Shown here one piece after another: positions 33,874 to 42,665 of a stretch of 56,403 nt of DNA. Position numbers and translations under genes: made by a program. This stretch comes from Blastocatellia bacterium (GTDB lineage Bacteria > Acidobacteriota > Blastocatellia > Pyrinomonadales > Pyrinomonadaceae), in contig DNND01000099.1 in assembly GCA_003488005.1 (NCBI GenBank), forward strand, positions 60,578 through 116,980, given 5' to 3'. The notes beneath the pieces are model-generated. The model made no database searches and had not been told where the DNA came from. It saw only the letters and a list, made by a program, of their open reading frames with translations. The first letter of the stretch is position 1, and each line of letters begins with the position of its first letter.

Positions 33874-36800
33874 TTAGTTCGCTGGCACGGTTCCGGTGCG
33901 GGCGACGATGAAAGGCTCAACCCCCAGTTCGCGTCGATAGAACACTCGCGGCCGTTGTAGATTTCGTTTTGCCGGATCAGTTTTCTCGTCGCCGGGCACG
34001 AATGCCACCACCTGTTCCAACTGTCTTCCCTGCGCTTCCTTCAGTTTCTCTTCCTGCATTTGCGGCACTCGTTGCGTGGCGTAATCAAGCCACTCCTTCA
34101 GAAACACCTGGCCATCCGTTGGCTGTATGTCAGCCGCCGAAGTTTTGAGTCCCTCTTCAACTAACGCGTAGGTCAAATAGCCGTGACCCAGCCTGGCTGC
34201 TTCCATCGCCGCCTGATAACTCTGCGCCGCCGTCAGCACGTACATTCCTTTCTCATAAGCAAGCTGGGCCAGTCCTCTGCTGTTCATCGGTCCGCGACGC
34301 TTTTCTGCGGCTTCGAGTGCCTGGCCCGAATTGCAGGCATCGATCACTAATAGAAACTGCCCTACATCAATCGCCTCAAAAACGCGCTCCAACTCTCGAT
34401 CGGAAATGCCATGGGCCATGATAGTTTGCAGCGCGGGGGCATCGATTTGGTTTCGTGCTCCGGCGTAACCGAGGTCATGCGGAATGAGGTAGAACTGATT
34501 CTGTTGCGCGGTGCCGTGTCCGGCGTAGTAAACCACTACGGCATCTTCAGGCTTGACGCGAGTGGCGAGGCCGGATAGCGCCGCGAGAATATTTGCTCTA
34601 GTAGCTCGTGTATCTTGCAGCGAAATAATTTCCGTGCTTGCGTATGTTTTGATCTGCGTCTCCTGCCGTTGCAACTCGCCGGCGAAGTCAGTGGCATCGG
34701 CCACTGCATAGCGAAGATCAAATTGCGAATTCGCATACTTGTTAACAGCGAATGCCAGAATGTAAAGCGTGCCTGGCTGCTTCAAACTGTCGTTGCCGGT
34801 GATAACGACCGTTGCATCAGCGCTCTTCACATTGTCGCGGTTGAACCCATACGCAGTGAAACGATTTGGACCAGCAACAATCGGAATCTGTGCTTCCAAC
34901 ACCACTCGGCTCTGTCCCTTTAAGACGTCGCCGCGCCAGGCCTTAACCAAAGCTCCGTTCCGAAACAGTCGCACGTCCTGCGCGCCGGCTGGAGCCTGGC
35001 TAACTTCTACCTTGACTCCGATGGTCCGTGATCGAATTTGAACAGCTGCAACCTGCGCCTCATCTATTGCCACTTTAACAGTCGGCTGCCGGCGGTCCTT
35101 TTGCGTAATATTCTGCGGCGCTACCGGCCTCTTGCCGGCATACAGATCTGCCAGCAAACCCGGGTGATAATAATCGTTGAAAAAGAGTTCGACGGGAGCG
35201 ACATCAAAAAGGTTCGCAGAAAATCGCCAAAGGATCTGGTTCCAGGCAGGCGGTGAACCATCAAACAGTCCGTCTGGCGTCAGCACCAGCCAATCCTGCT
35301 GGTCCAATGAAAACAGGCTGGCCAACTCTCTTCCGGTCGTCACGTCCCACAACTTAATGCTTGCGTCGCTGCTACCGCTGACCAGAAGTCTTCCGTCTGA
35401 GTTGAAGGTTAGCGAATTAACGCTACCTTTGTGCCCAGCCAGTGTTTGCAGGGGCCGCTCTATCATTTGCGGCTCTCGTCGTGGCCCACGAGCGGGTACT
35501 TCCCAAATTCGAATCTCACCGTCCACGCTTCCACTCACCAGCTTCTTACCATCCGGGCTGAAGGCGACGGCGTTCACCCATTCCCGATGGCCCGTGTAAA
35601 TCGCATCGGACTCTCCCGACTCGATATCCCAAATAAGAATGCTCCGGTCCTGGCTGCCGCTCGCCAACTTCTTTCCATCAGAACTGATAGCAAGCGCAAG
35701 GACGCCTTCGGAATGCGCCGTCAGGGTTTTCATCTCCTGCCCGGTTGCCACAGACCATATCTTGATATCGGCATCCTGGCTGGCGCTTGCCAGCAATTTA
35801 TTGTCAGGAGTGAAAGCCAGATCCCTGATGCTCTTTCGATGGCCTTTCAGTGTGAACAACTCACGACCAGTGCCTGCGTCCCAAAGTTTGATCTCATTGT
35901 CGCGACCGCCTGCAGCGATCAGCTTTCCATCGGGGCTCAGAGCCACGAGGTCCGGCACAAACCTGGACTCGCGCGGGACGCTAATCTTTCGTTGAGCCTC
36001 TGCCTGCGACACATTCCACACGCTAACCGTGCTGCCGAAACTCCCGGATACTAATCTGGTGCCATCGTTGCTGAGTCCAATTGAGTGCCCGCTGTTTCTA
36101 CCTGTTAACGATCGGACCAGTTGCCCAGTAACCGGGTCCCAGATTTTGATCGTGTCGTCGCGCGTGATGCCGGCAACCCCCGCTGCGAGTGCACTCGCCA
36201 ATACCTTGTCGTCACCACTCACCGCAACCGTTGCAATGGCTGCGACATGGCCCTTGAGTACTCGAACTTCCTGGCGTTTGGCGCCGTCCCAAAGCGCCAC
36301 GGTATTGTCGGAGTTGCCGACTGCCAGGAGCTTGGCGTCGGCACTGAAGGCAACCGAATCTACGCCGAGTGGCGATCCAGCAAGAGTTTGCAACTCCTGT
36401 CCGGTCGTAATATTCCACAACTTGATTTCCGTTCCGCCAGTACCCGCAAGTGTCTTTTGATCCGGGCTGAAGCTCAGAGCTCGGGTATCTCCAGGAAGCG
36501 TGCGCAGCAGCTTGCCCGTCGCGACGTCCCAAAGCTTGACGCCGCCACCGCCCGTAGCCAACACGCTGCCGTCGAAGCTGAAAGCGATCGGCCTCTCCAT
36601 CGGAGCATTCGATTCAGTCACCCTAATCGTTCGGATCTCGTTCCCTGATGTGACGTCCCAGAGTTTTACTAGTTGAGCTCCGGTCGCCAATATTTTGCCG
36701 TCACGACTGAAGGCCACGCTCAGTGGAATACCGGCCAAAGCCGGCATGCCCGCCGCCAACGTGCGCAATTCGCGCCCAGTGGCAAGATCCCAAAGCTTCG

Positions 36801-37224
36801 CCGTCTGATCGCCACTACCGCTCGCAAGCAGTCTCCCATCCGCACTGAAGGCAACGGAAGAAACAAAAAGCTTGTGGCCTGTCAGCGTTTGTTTTTCGCG
36901 ACCGCTGGCGACGTCCCAGATTTTTATCGTGTTGTCAGCACTGCCGCTGGCGAGTTGTTTGTCGTCAGGACTGAACGCAACCGGACCCACTGCTCCCGTG
37001 TGTCCCTTGAGTGTCCGCAGTTGATTGCCGGTTTCCGGGTTCCACAGAATGATCGTCTTATCGACACTACCCGAAGCCATGAGCTTGCTGTCGCTGGTGA
37101 AGGCAATGGATAGGACCTGGGCCGAATGGCCCGTCTGCACACTCAGCTCAGGCTTTTGCGCCATCACGAAGGCAACGGAAAACAAAACGACAATCAAGGT
37201 TAGGATCAAATGGAAACGCATCAT
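33874..37224 (-). CDS. Exported WD40 - caspase-like (peptidase C14) protein
   Basis: About 1116 residues. A signal peptide (LILTLIVVLFSVAFVMAQ) is followed by 14 WD40 repeats (for example FSPDDKQLASGSADNTIKIW) that would make two seven-bladed propellers (residues ~25-610). A bridging Ig-like segment leads to a caspase-like domain with His903 (YYAGHGTAQ) and Cys964 (LVIDACNSG). WD40-caspase fusions are known in bacteria and suggest ligand-controlled proteolysis. Two adjacent ATGs (37224 and 37221) follow a GAGAG; an upstream TTG at 37248 is less likely. It is the second caspase-like gene within 5 kb and converges on the first cluster. Confidence 0.94.
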   Translation of the reverse strand: MMRFHLILTLIVVLFSVAFVMAQKPELSVQTGHSAQVLSIAFTSDSKLMASGSVDKTIILWNPETGNQLRTLKGHTGAVGPVAFSPDDKQLASGSADNTIKIWDVASGREKQTLTGHKLFVSSVAFSADGRLLASGSGDQTAKLWDLATGRELRTLAAGMPALAGIPLSVAFSRDGKILATGAQLVKLWDVTSGNEIRTIRVTESNAPMERPIAFSFDGSVLATGGGGVKLWDVATGKLLRTLPGDTRALSFSPDQKTLAGTGGTEIKLWNITTGQELQTLAGSPLGVDSVAFSADAKLLAVGNSDNTVALWDGAKRQEVRVLKGHVAAIATVAVSGDDKVLASALAAGVAGITRDDTIKIWDPVTGQLVRSLTGRNSGHSIGLSNDGTRLVSGSFGSTVSVWNVSQAEAQRKISVPRESRFVPDLVALSPDGKLIAAGGRDNEIKLWDAGTGRELFTLKGHRKSIRDLAFTPDNKLLASASQDADIKIWSVATGQEMKTLTAHSEGVLALAISSDGKKLASGSQDRSILIWDIESGESDAIYTGHREWVNAVAFSPDGKKLVSGSVDGEIRIWEVPARGPRREPQMIERPLQTLAGHKGSVNSLTFNSDGRLLVSGSSDASIKLWDVTTGRELASLFSLDQQDWLVLTPDGLFDGSPPAWNQILWRFSANLFDVAPVELFFNDYYHPGLLADLYAGKRPVAPQNITQKDRRQPTVKVAIDEAQVAAVQIRSRTIGVKVEVSQAPAGAQDVRLFRNGALVKAWRGDVLKGQSRVVLEAQIPIVAGPNRFTAYGFNRDNVKSADATVVITGNDSLKQPGTLYILAFAVNKYANSQFDLRYAVADATDFAGELQRQETQIKTYASTEIISLQDTRATRANILAALSGLATRVKPEDAVVVYYAGHGTAQQNQFYLIPHDLGYAGARNQIDAPALQTIMAHGISDRELERVFEAIDVGQFLLVIDACNSGQALEAAEKRRGPMNSRGLAQLAYEKGMYVLTAAQSYQAAMEAARLGHGYLTYALVEEGLKTSAADIQPTDGQVFLKEWLDYATQRVPQMQEEKLKEAQGRQLEQVVAFVPGDEKTDPAKRNLQRPRVFYRRELGVEPFIVARTGTVPAN

Positions 37225-37228
37225 TAAG

Positions 37229-37324
37229 TTCTCTCGATCACGGCTCAAGCAGCGCCAATTCGCGGCTTGGGAAGGTTTCTCTCAATCACGGCTGTAAGCA
37301 GCGTCAATTCGCAGGTTGGGAAGG
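37229..37324. repeat. Tandem duplication of a ~47-bp unit upstream of the WD40-caspase gene
   Basis: Units 37229-37275 and 37277-37324 match at roughly 42 of 48 positions (TTCTCTCGATCACGGCTC / TTCTCTCAATCACGGCTG, both ending GTTGGGAAGG or CTTGGGAAGG). It covers the start-proximal region of the gene, including its ribosome binding site. Confidence 0.85.
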
Positions 37325-37348
37325 GGGCATGCCCCCTTCCTAACCTGC
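37311..37348. repeat. Palindrome GCAGGTTGGGAAGGGGGCAT... (GGGGGCATGCCC family, copy 2)
   Basis: A nearly perfect 38-bp palindrome centred on GGGGGCATGCCCCC. The closest relative is 42470-42509, which shares both GCAGGT outer ends and the AATTR flank. Confidence 0.88.
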
Positions 37349-37404
37349 AAATTAGCGTCACCAGCTTATGATCTTCACACAAGCTCTAACGTTGCAGCGG
37401 TCAC

Positions 37405-38040
37405 CTAGCGCAGCGGATTCTTTATTGAGGTTTGCAATTCAACCGGTACTGCGCGCTTAAACGTAAACAGAAACTTTTTGAAGTTGCCGCACACATAGAT
37501 TCTGCCCGTTACCGGCCAAACCTCTTTCGAGTTAATTACCTCGTCAATTGTTCTCAATACCGCCTGCGGTGTGCTCACAAAAATTCGTATGGAGGGAGCG
37601 AGAGTTAATGGCTCTTTGTTCGGCAGTTTAAATGGGTGAACGTAATCATCGAGTGTGACGGGTGTGTCATTGACCTTCATGTCCTCGAAAACGAGCAGGT
37701 CGACATCTCCCTGCTGTTTCACTGCGGCGAGGATCACCGGCACATCAAGGGTGACGCCGAGTGGTGTAACTCCGACGAGTTCTGCCTCGCCTAAGCGGAT
37801 CAAGATAGGCTCCGTTTCGTCGTACTCATCCTTCGCAAACTTTTCTTTCTCCGACTTCTTGTCCTTTTTCTTCCCCGACTCGGGCTTTTTCATTTCCACC
37901 TGAGCGCGATGGATCTTGTATCCGCGTACTTCTTTCGGCATCGGGCGCGTAGTCCCTTCGTTAGTTTGCTGAGCAAGCGCGATAAACGAGGAGGAAAGGA
38001 TCATCAGAATCAGGAGGCTCTGGTACTTAAGCAAGGTCAT
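37405..38040 (-). CDS. Secreted protein of unknown function
   Basis: 211 residues from the ATG at 38040 (AAGGAG upstream). A signal peptide (ending SSFIALAQ) is followed by a lysine-rich stretch (KKKDKKSEKEKF) and a beta-rich domain (about 75-205) with DETEPILIRLGEAELVGVTP. The domain vaguely resembles LEA-14/WHy-type beta sandwiches, but I would not assign it. It lies between the WD40-caspase gene and the FHA-ABC pair on the same strand and may belong to the same signalling block. Confidence 0.65.
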   Translation of the reverse strand: MTLLKYQSLLILMILSSSFIALAQQTNEGTTRPMPKEVRGYKIHRAQVEMKKPESGKKKDKKSEKEKFAKDEYDETEPILIRLGEAELVGVTPLGVTLDVPVILAAVKQQGDVDLLVFEDMKVNDTPVTLDDYVHPFKLPNKEPLTLAPSIRIFVSTPQAVLRTIDEVINSKEVWPVTGRIYVCGNFKKFLFTFKRAVPVELQTSIKNPLR

Positions 38041-38098
38041 ACATTCTCCTTCTGGATGTGTGCCTGGTGAATTCAGCTTCCAGTGCCACAGGGAAACT

Positions 38099-38283
38099 GG
38101 CTTTCGCTCCAGCGGAGCGAGATGTTTATAGCTGCGAACGCAGGCAAAAGATCTCACTCCTTTAGGGGCGAAACCGGCAGCGGAGCGATGGCGCGTTCAG
38201 GCAACCGCCGTTGCGCTCCTCCGCAGCTAAGAAACAAAATGAAAAATCCATGGCTATAAACATCTCGCCCCGCCGGGGCGAAG
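38099..38283. repeat. Composite inverted repeat (GCTATAAACATCTCG type)
   Basis: The left arm has GCTCCAGCGGAGCGAGATG and TTTATAGC. The right arm has GGCTATAAACATCTCG and CCCCGCCGGGGCG. Inner GGAGCG and CGCTCC words add secondary stems. The arms keep their symmetry while bases differ, a sign of compensatory change. Confidence 0.85.
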
Positions 38284-38345
38284 TGACTTTTCCGTTGCAC
38301 TTCGAACTAGAATCCACCCGTGACAAAGAGAGAATTCATCGAGGA

Positions 38346-39011
38346 TCAAGGAAGCGGCAGCGGCAGCTTTTGCGGCAGCGTTCGCAATTCTTTCCCTAGC
38401 TGCTTATCAAACTCCGGTTCCGATTGCGGCAATTGTTTGACGATCTCACTGACAACCCGACTGGCCAGTGCTTGATCTCGAACCGCAGTGACTTGCCAAT
38501 CACTTCCTTCTCGACGCTCCATAGTTAACTCTAGTTCAGCGGCGCGATTAATTCTTATCTCCGCGCTCTGATCGGTTCTGCTCATCTCAGTCACGAAGGG
38601 CATCGCCAGCGCTGTCACGAGAAATGGTCGCGCGCCGGCTGGACCCGCCACCTCATTAATTCTATTCCGTATACGCTCTTTCACGTTTTCTTTGATAGCG
38701 GCAATTGTTTCCGGAGCAAGCGATTCCAGTTGCACGCGCACAGACGTCACCATCGGAGTAGTCACGCCGATCGCGGAGCCTTCCGGGCGCTGGCCGATGA
38801 AATTATCAATCACTCGATCGAGATCCACCATTCGATCGAAAGCTGCCCGATCATTTTGCTGAGACGCTTCAATGAGTAGCGCAAGCGCATAAGCAGGAGT
38901 TGTTTTGAAGTACTGCCACCAGGCAAAGAAAACTACCACGCCGACAAGCACGAAACCGCCGGGAATCAACCAAAGCCAGCGGCGTCTGGAAGGTTTTTGG
39001 GTGACGCTCAT
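38346..39011 (-). CDS. Single-pass membrane protein, DUF2939-like
   Basis: 221 residues from the ATG at 39011, which overlaps the stop of the FHA-ABC gene by 4 bp. A basic N-terminus (QKPSRRRWLW) and one membrane helix are followed by a DUF2939-like pattern (TPAYALALLIEASQQNDRAA, FDRMVDLDRVI). The N-terminus lies inside and the soluble domain probably outside. Translational coupling suggests that it works with the ABC exporter. Its stop is followed by repeat sequence. Confidence 0.75.
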   Translation of the reverse strand: MSVTQKPSRRRWLWLIPGGFVLVGVVVFFAWWQYFKTTPAYALALLIEASQQNDRAAFDRMVDLDRVIDNFIGQRPEGSAIGVTTPMVTSVRVQLESLAPETIAAIKENVKERIRNRINEVAGPAGARPFLVTALAMPFVTEMSRTDQSAEIRINRAAELELTMERREGSDWQVTAVRDQALASRVVSEIVKQLPQSEPEFDKQLGKELRTLPQKLPLPLP

Positions 39012-42000
39012 CCAATGTCCTGCGAGCGCAGAGCCAAAATCGTTCCGCCAGTCAGACCGAGAAACATCAGCAACAGAACCAGTGGGTCTAACCAACGATT
39101 GCCCCAGGGATGCAGAAAGTCTACATAGCCGCTCAGGTCATCCGGCATTTGCACCACCTTTACCTGCGGCGGCACCGGATCGAGTTTAGGCTTTGAAGGT
39201 TTGTTGGGCTCGGTGCCTCGCCGTCCGCCCATGTTCCATTTCTCCAGATCTTTCTGATACGTGCTCATCTCTTTGTCAAAGTCGTCGAACTTAGCTTCGG
39301 ACTTCGACTTATAACCTTCTACATCTTTCTGCTTCTGATCAACGAGCCTGTCGTTTTGATACTTGATGTCTTTGTAAAGACCGCGACCATCATTTTGCGC
39401 CGCCGGCTCAGCCTCTTCATCTTTGCCGCGCAAAACCGGCAGAGCTGAGAAACGTTTCATCTCATCAAAGGCCCAGGTGGCGGGCATGACTACGCCAGCG
39501 TACTTCGAAATTCCTTTGGGAACTCCAACCAGGCCGCAGAACAAAAGTTGAGGAATTAGCATAAGCGGCACAAAGCTGGTCGCCATCTCTGACGTTTTCA
39601 CGATCGCTGAGACGAATAGACCAAGCGCGATACCAACCATGCCGGTCAAAATCATCACCAGCAATTGCGGAACGCCGTAGTAATTTCCAGGTAGCTCCAT
39701 TAGGCCGGCGACCTGGAGCAGTCGCAGCGACCCGAAAAGAAGAATGCATTGCAGACCCACAATTAAAGAGAGGACCAGCAGCTTTGAACCGACATAAGGA
39801 AGCAGTCCGAGGTTGACCATTCGTTCGCGATTGTAGACCGCCCGTTCTTTGATTATTTCGCGAGCCGCTATCGAGGTGCCAAACCAGACCGAGACCAGCG
39901 CCAGCACGAAGTAGGGAAAGTCGCGCGAACTTTCTTTGTCCACCACCAGGTAAGTCAGGAAAGCGACGATCGGAGCCTGGCCAAACAGAATCAGTAAATT
40001 GAACTTGTCATGACGGAGCACTTCAATGTAGCGCTGAGCAAGAGTCTTCCATTGGCGCAGACGATCGGTGACGGTATGTCGGTTCTTCGCTGGCGCGGCG
40101 GCTTGCTGCTGTCCTTTCAGCGCACCCAAAGGCTGCAGAATATTTACTTTGTACTCTTCTGTTTCAGTAAAACGGCGCTTCCATTCCTCCGCTACGTCTT
40201 CGGCGATACGCTCCCGTTGTAGTTTATGACTCCGCTTCTGTTCAGCGGTTGCATTCGCGGGCACTGACGGAAGCTTGCTGACACCGGTCTCGATCGGCGC
40301 TTCCAATTTGTCGTAGAGATCTTTAAAACTGTCGGCGCCAATATGCCGGAGAGCAGCTTGAGGACCGCCATAGAAAACGAGTTTGCCGCGCATCAAAACT
40401 ACAATCTTATCGAAGAGCCGTACGTTCTCCATCGCGTGGGTCGTCAGGATTACTGTGCGTCCCGATTCGGCAATCTGCCGGAATAGCTTCATCACCTTCT
40501 CTTCTGTCGCCGGATCAAGGCCAGAGGTGGGCTCGTCGAGATAGATAATCGAAGGTTTTGTGATCAGTTCTACTGCGATTGAAACGCGCTTGCGTTGGCC
40601 GCCGGAAAGTTGACCAACCGGAACGTCACGGCGCTCGGACAGGCCGGTGACGTCCATCACTTCATTAATGATCTGATCTATTTCCTGCGTGGAAACGTCA
40701 CTCGACAATCGCAGGCGGGCAACGTAGTAAAGTGTGCGATAGACCGTCAGCTCGCGATGAATGATGTCGTCCTGTGGCACATAACCGATCGATTGCTTGA
40801 GCGAATCCAGATGCTCGTATAGATCCTGACTGTTAACCAGGACGAGCCCGTTGGTCGCTGGGCGCATACCATTGAGGGCGTCCATCAAAGTGGACTTGCC
40901 GGCTCCCGATGGGCCCAACAGGCCGACGAATTCGTTAGGTTGAATCGTCAGGTCAACGTCGTCCAGCAGCTTGATGGTTCCGCCGCCGGCACGGTTAGGG
41001 ACGATCTTTGTAATATCAATCGCATCAATGCGCGTTTTTGAACGCGTGTCGAGGACCGCAACTCCGCGCTCCGGATCCACCAACAAGAGGAATGGTCCAA
41101 TCTGAACCGTGTCACTCGCGCTAATCTGCACCTTGCTCTTAATTCGGGTGCCGTTGACGTACACGCCGTTAGTTGAACCAGTGTCCTCGATAAAAGCAGC
41201 ACCATTCAATTTGCTTACGCGCGCGTGGTAATTCGAGATTTGCAGACCGTCGAGTCTGACATTGATGTCCGAGGCACGGCCGATCGTTAACGGTGCGTTT
41301 CCTGCGAAAGCCTGAGCGACGGCTGCGCCTTGTTCACTCGTGCTCGCAACTCGCTGGTCCATGGACTGGCCACCCGGCCCTGGCGCGCTCCGTTGCTGCA
41401 CGGGCGCCATGATGGTGGCGGGCACAGATTCTCGATCTGGTCTCTTTGCTGCAGGGTTGGCGGGGTCGCGGAAATACAGGACTGGGCCACCCCTTCCTAG
41501 TTGAATGCGATCGCCGTCGTTCAACAAACTTGCTGCGACAATTCGTTGACCGTTCAGAAGCGTGCCATTGAAACTGTCTTGATCGATGAGTTCGAAGCGA
41601 TTGTCGCGACGTTTAATGACCGCGTGACGGCGCGAAACAAGACCGGCATCCGCAGCAATCCTGATATCCATGTTTGTATCGCGCCCGACACTTGAAACGT
41701 CGCCCGCGATCTCAAACCTTTGCACTGCGCCATCGGTTTGTAGTTCAAGAAAAGCGGGCTCGCGGTGAGCGGAAGTAGGAGCGATCCTCTCTTCAGCTAC
41801 AGTCGAGGCTCGAACGCTCGGAACCGCAGCTTGAGCAGACGCAATTCGCTCCACCAGCAATACTGGTCCACCAGGACCGAACTGCACCCGCGCACCGGCG
41901 CGTATTTCCGCAGGCGCGGATAATTGACGCCCGTCGATAAACGTCCCAAAGCGAGAGTTCAAATCAACCAGCAGGCTGCGTCCGCCCTCAACCCGAAATT

Positions 42001-42151
42001 CGGCGTGCTTGCGTGAAACCATCGGCCATTCGTTGCCGTCAAATACGATCTGACAGTCACTGCCATCACGACCGACCTTTACAGTCGCCGCGTCGAATTC
42101 CCGTTCAGGTTGAAGCTGACCGTTCGTTTCTTCTGAGAGATAGATTTTCAT
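39008..42151 (-). CDS. ABC-2 type exporter with three N-terminal FHA domains
   Basis: 1047 residues. Three FHA domains (about 1-110, 130-235, 285-365) show the RKHAEF, SRRHAVI and NYHARVSK recognition strands. An ABC ATPase follows with Walker A GPSGAGKST (near 412-420), signature LSGGQRKRVSIAVEL (near 515) and Walker B IIYLDEPTSGLDP. A charged linker and an ABC2 membrane domain with about six helices (730-1047) complete it. The layout is like mycobacterial Rv1747, a transporter whose FHA domains are phosphorylated by a neighbouring Ser/Thr kinase. The kinase at 27594 is the local candidate. It exports an unknown substrate. Confidence 0.95.
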   Translation of the reverse strand: MKIYLSEETNGQLQPEREFDAATVKVGRDGSDCQIVFDGNEWPMVSRKHAEFRVEGGRSLLVDLNSRFGTFIDGRQLSAPAEIRAGARVQFGPGGPVLLVERIASAQAAVPSVRASTVAEERIAPTSAHREPAFLELQTDGAVQRFEIAGDVSSVGRDTNMDIRIAADAGLVSRRHAVIKRRDNRFELIDQDSFNGTLLNGQRIVAASLLNDGDRIQLGRGGPVLYFRDPANPAAKRPDRESVPATIMAPVQQRSAPGPGGQSMDQRVASTSEQGAAVAQAFAGNAPLTIGRASDINVRLDGLQISNYHARVSKLNGAAFIEDTGSTNGVYVNGTRIKSKVQISASDTVQIGPFLLLVDPERGVAVLDTRSKTRIDAIDITKIVPNRAGGGTIKLLDDVDLTIQPNEFVGLLGPSGAGKSTLMDALNGMRPATNGLVLVNSQDLYEHLDSLKQSIGYVPQDDIIHRELTVYRTLYYVARLRLSSDVSTQEIDQIINEVMDVTGLSERRDVPVGQLSGGQRKRVSIAVELITKPSIIYLDEPTSGLDPATEEKVMKLFRQIAESGRTVILTTHAMENVRLFDKIVVLMRGKLVFYGGPQAALRHIGADSFKDLYDKLEAPIETGVSKLPSVPANATAEQKRSHKLQRERIAEDVAEEWKRRFTETEEYKVNILQPLGALKGQQQAAAPAKNRHTVTDRLRQWKTLAQRYIEVLRHDKFNLLILFGQAPIVAFLTYLVVDKESSRDFPYFVLALVSVWFGTSIAAREIIKERAVYNRERMVNLGLLPYVGSKLLVLSLIVGLQCILLFGSLRLLQVAGLMELPGNYYGVPQLLVMILTGMVGIALGLFVSAIVKTSEMATSFVPLMLIPQLLFCGLVGVPKGISKYAGVVMPATWAFDEMKRFSALPVLRGKDEEAEPAAQNDGRGLYKDIKYQNDRLVDQKQKDVEGYKSKSEAKFDDFDKEMSTYQKDLEKWNMGGRRGTEPNKPSKPKLDPVPPQVKVVQMPDDLSGYVDFLHPWGNRWLDPLVLLLMFLGLTGGTILALRSQDIG

Positions 42152-42469
42152 AAACGTGGATGTGCGGCCTTCGCTAAGTCCACCTCGTAAATAAACTGAT
42201 AGCCGGTTTCTCGTCGTTGTTGAATGACCTAAACCCCTCTTGAAAAATCTGCAAGTAGTGCTGAGTCAAACGCCCTGCGGCCCGGTGGGGTATCTTTTGA
42301 GCAAAGCAGATAACCTACCGACCGCGAAAAATCAAGGAAAAGTTGCGGCTGGAGTCGAAGACCGCTACAGCGAAGGGCGGGTGTTGGATGTACTGAAACC
42401 GCCGGCGTCTCGCCCGCTGAACGAGCGCAGTTAGTATTTCGCACGTTGGAAGGATCGGCTCGGCAACTT

Positions 42470-42509
42470 GCAGGTGAAGGAAGGGGGCATTGCCCCCTTC
42501 CCAACCTGC
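42470..42509. repeat. Palindrome GCAGGT...GGGGGCATTGCCCCC (copy 3)
   Basis: An imperfect palindrome closely related to the element at 37311-37348. Apart from this and the operator at 42581, the gene-free stretch 42152-42665 shows nothing I can name. Confidence 0.85.
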
Positions 42510-42580
42510 AAATTATCTAACAGCGCTCAGTACTGTCCCGTGATCCCCGGCTTGATCGTTAGACTTCGCCTGGGTTAATA

Positions 42581-42600
42581 TTCGAACGAACGTTCGAACG
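42581..42600 (+). promoter_or_regulatory. Candidate TetR-type operator upstream of boxC
   Basis: Two direct copies of TTCGAACG (42581-42588, 42593-42600) flank and overlap a perfect palindrome, CGAACGTTCG (42587-42596). It lies 66 bp before the boxC start. The TetR regulator at 45826 is the likely binder. Confidence 0.5.
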
Positions 42601-42665
42601 GCAGGTAACAACTGGCGTAAATAGGCCTGAAATATAGGAATTCCGCGCTGGATTTTGAGGAGTGC

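Noticed and set aside
34615..37113. Several plus-strand frames of 100-200 codons
   Set aside because: They are antisense to the WD40 repeats and repeat themselves with the WD40 period, which shows that they are shadows.
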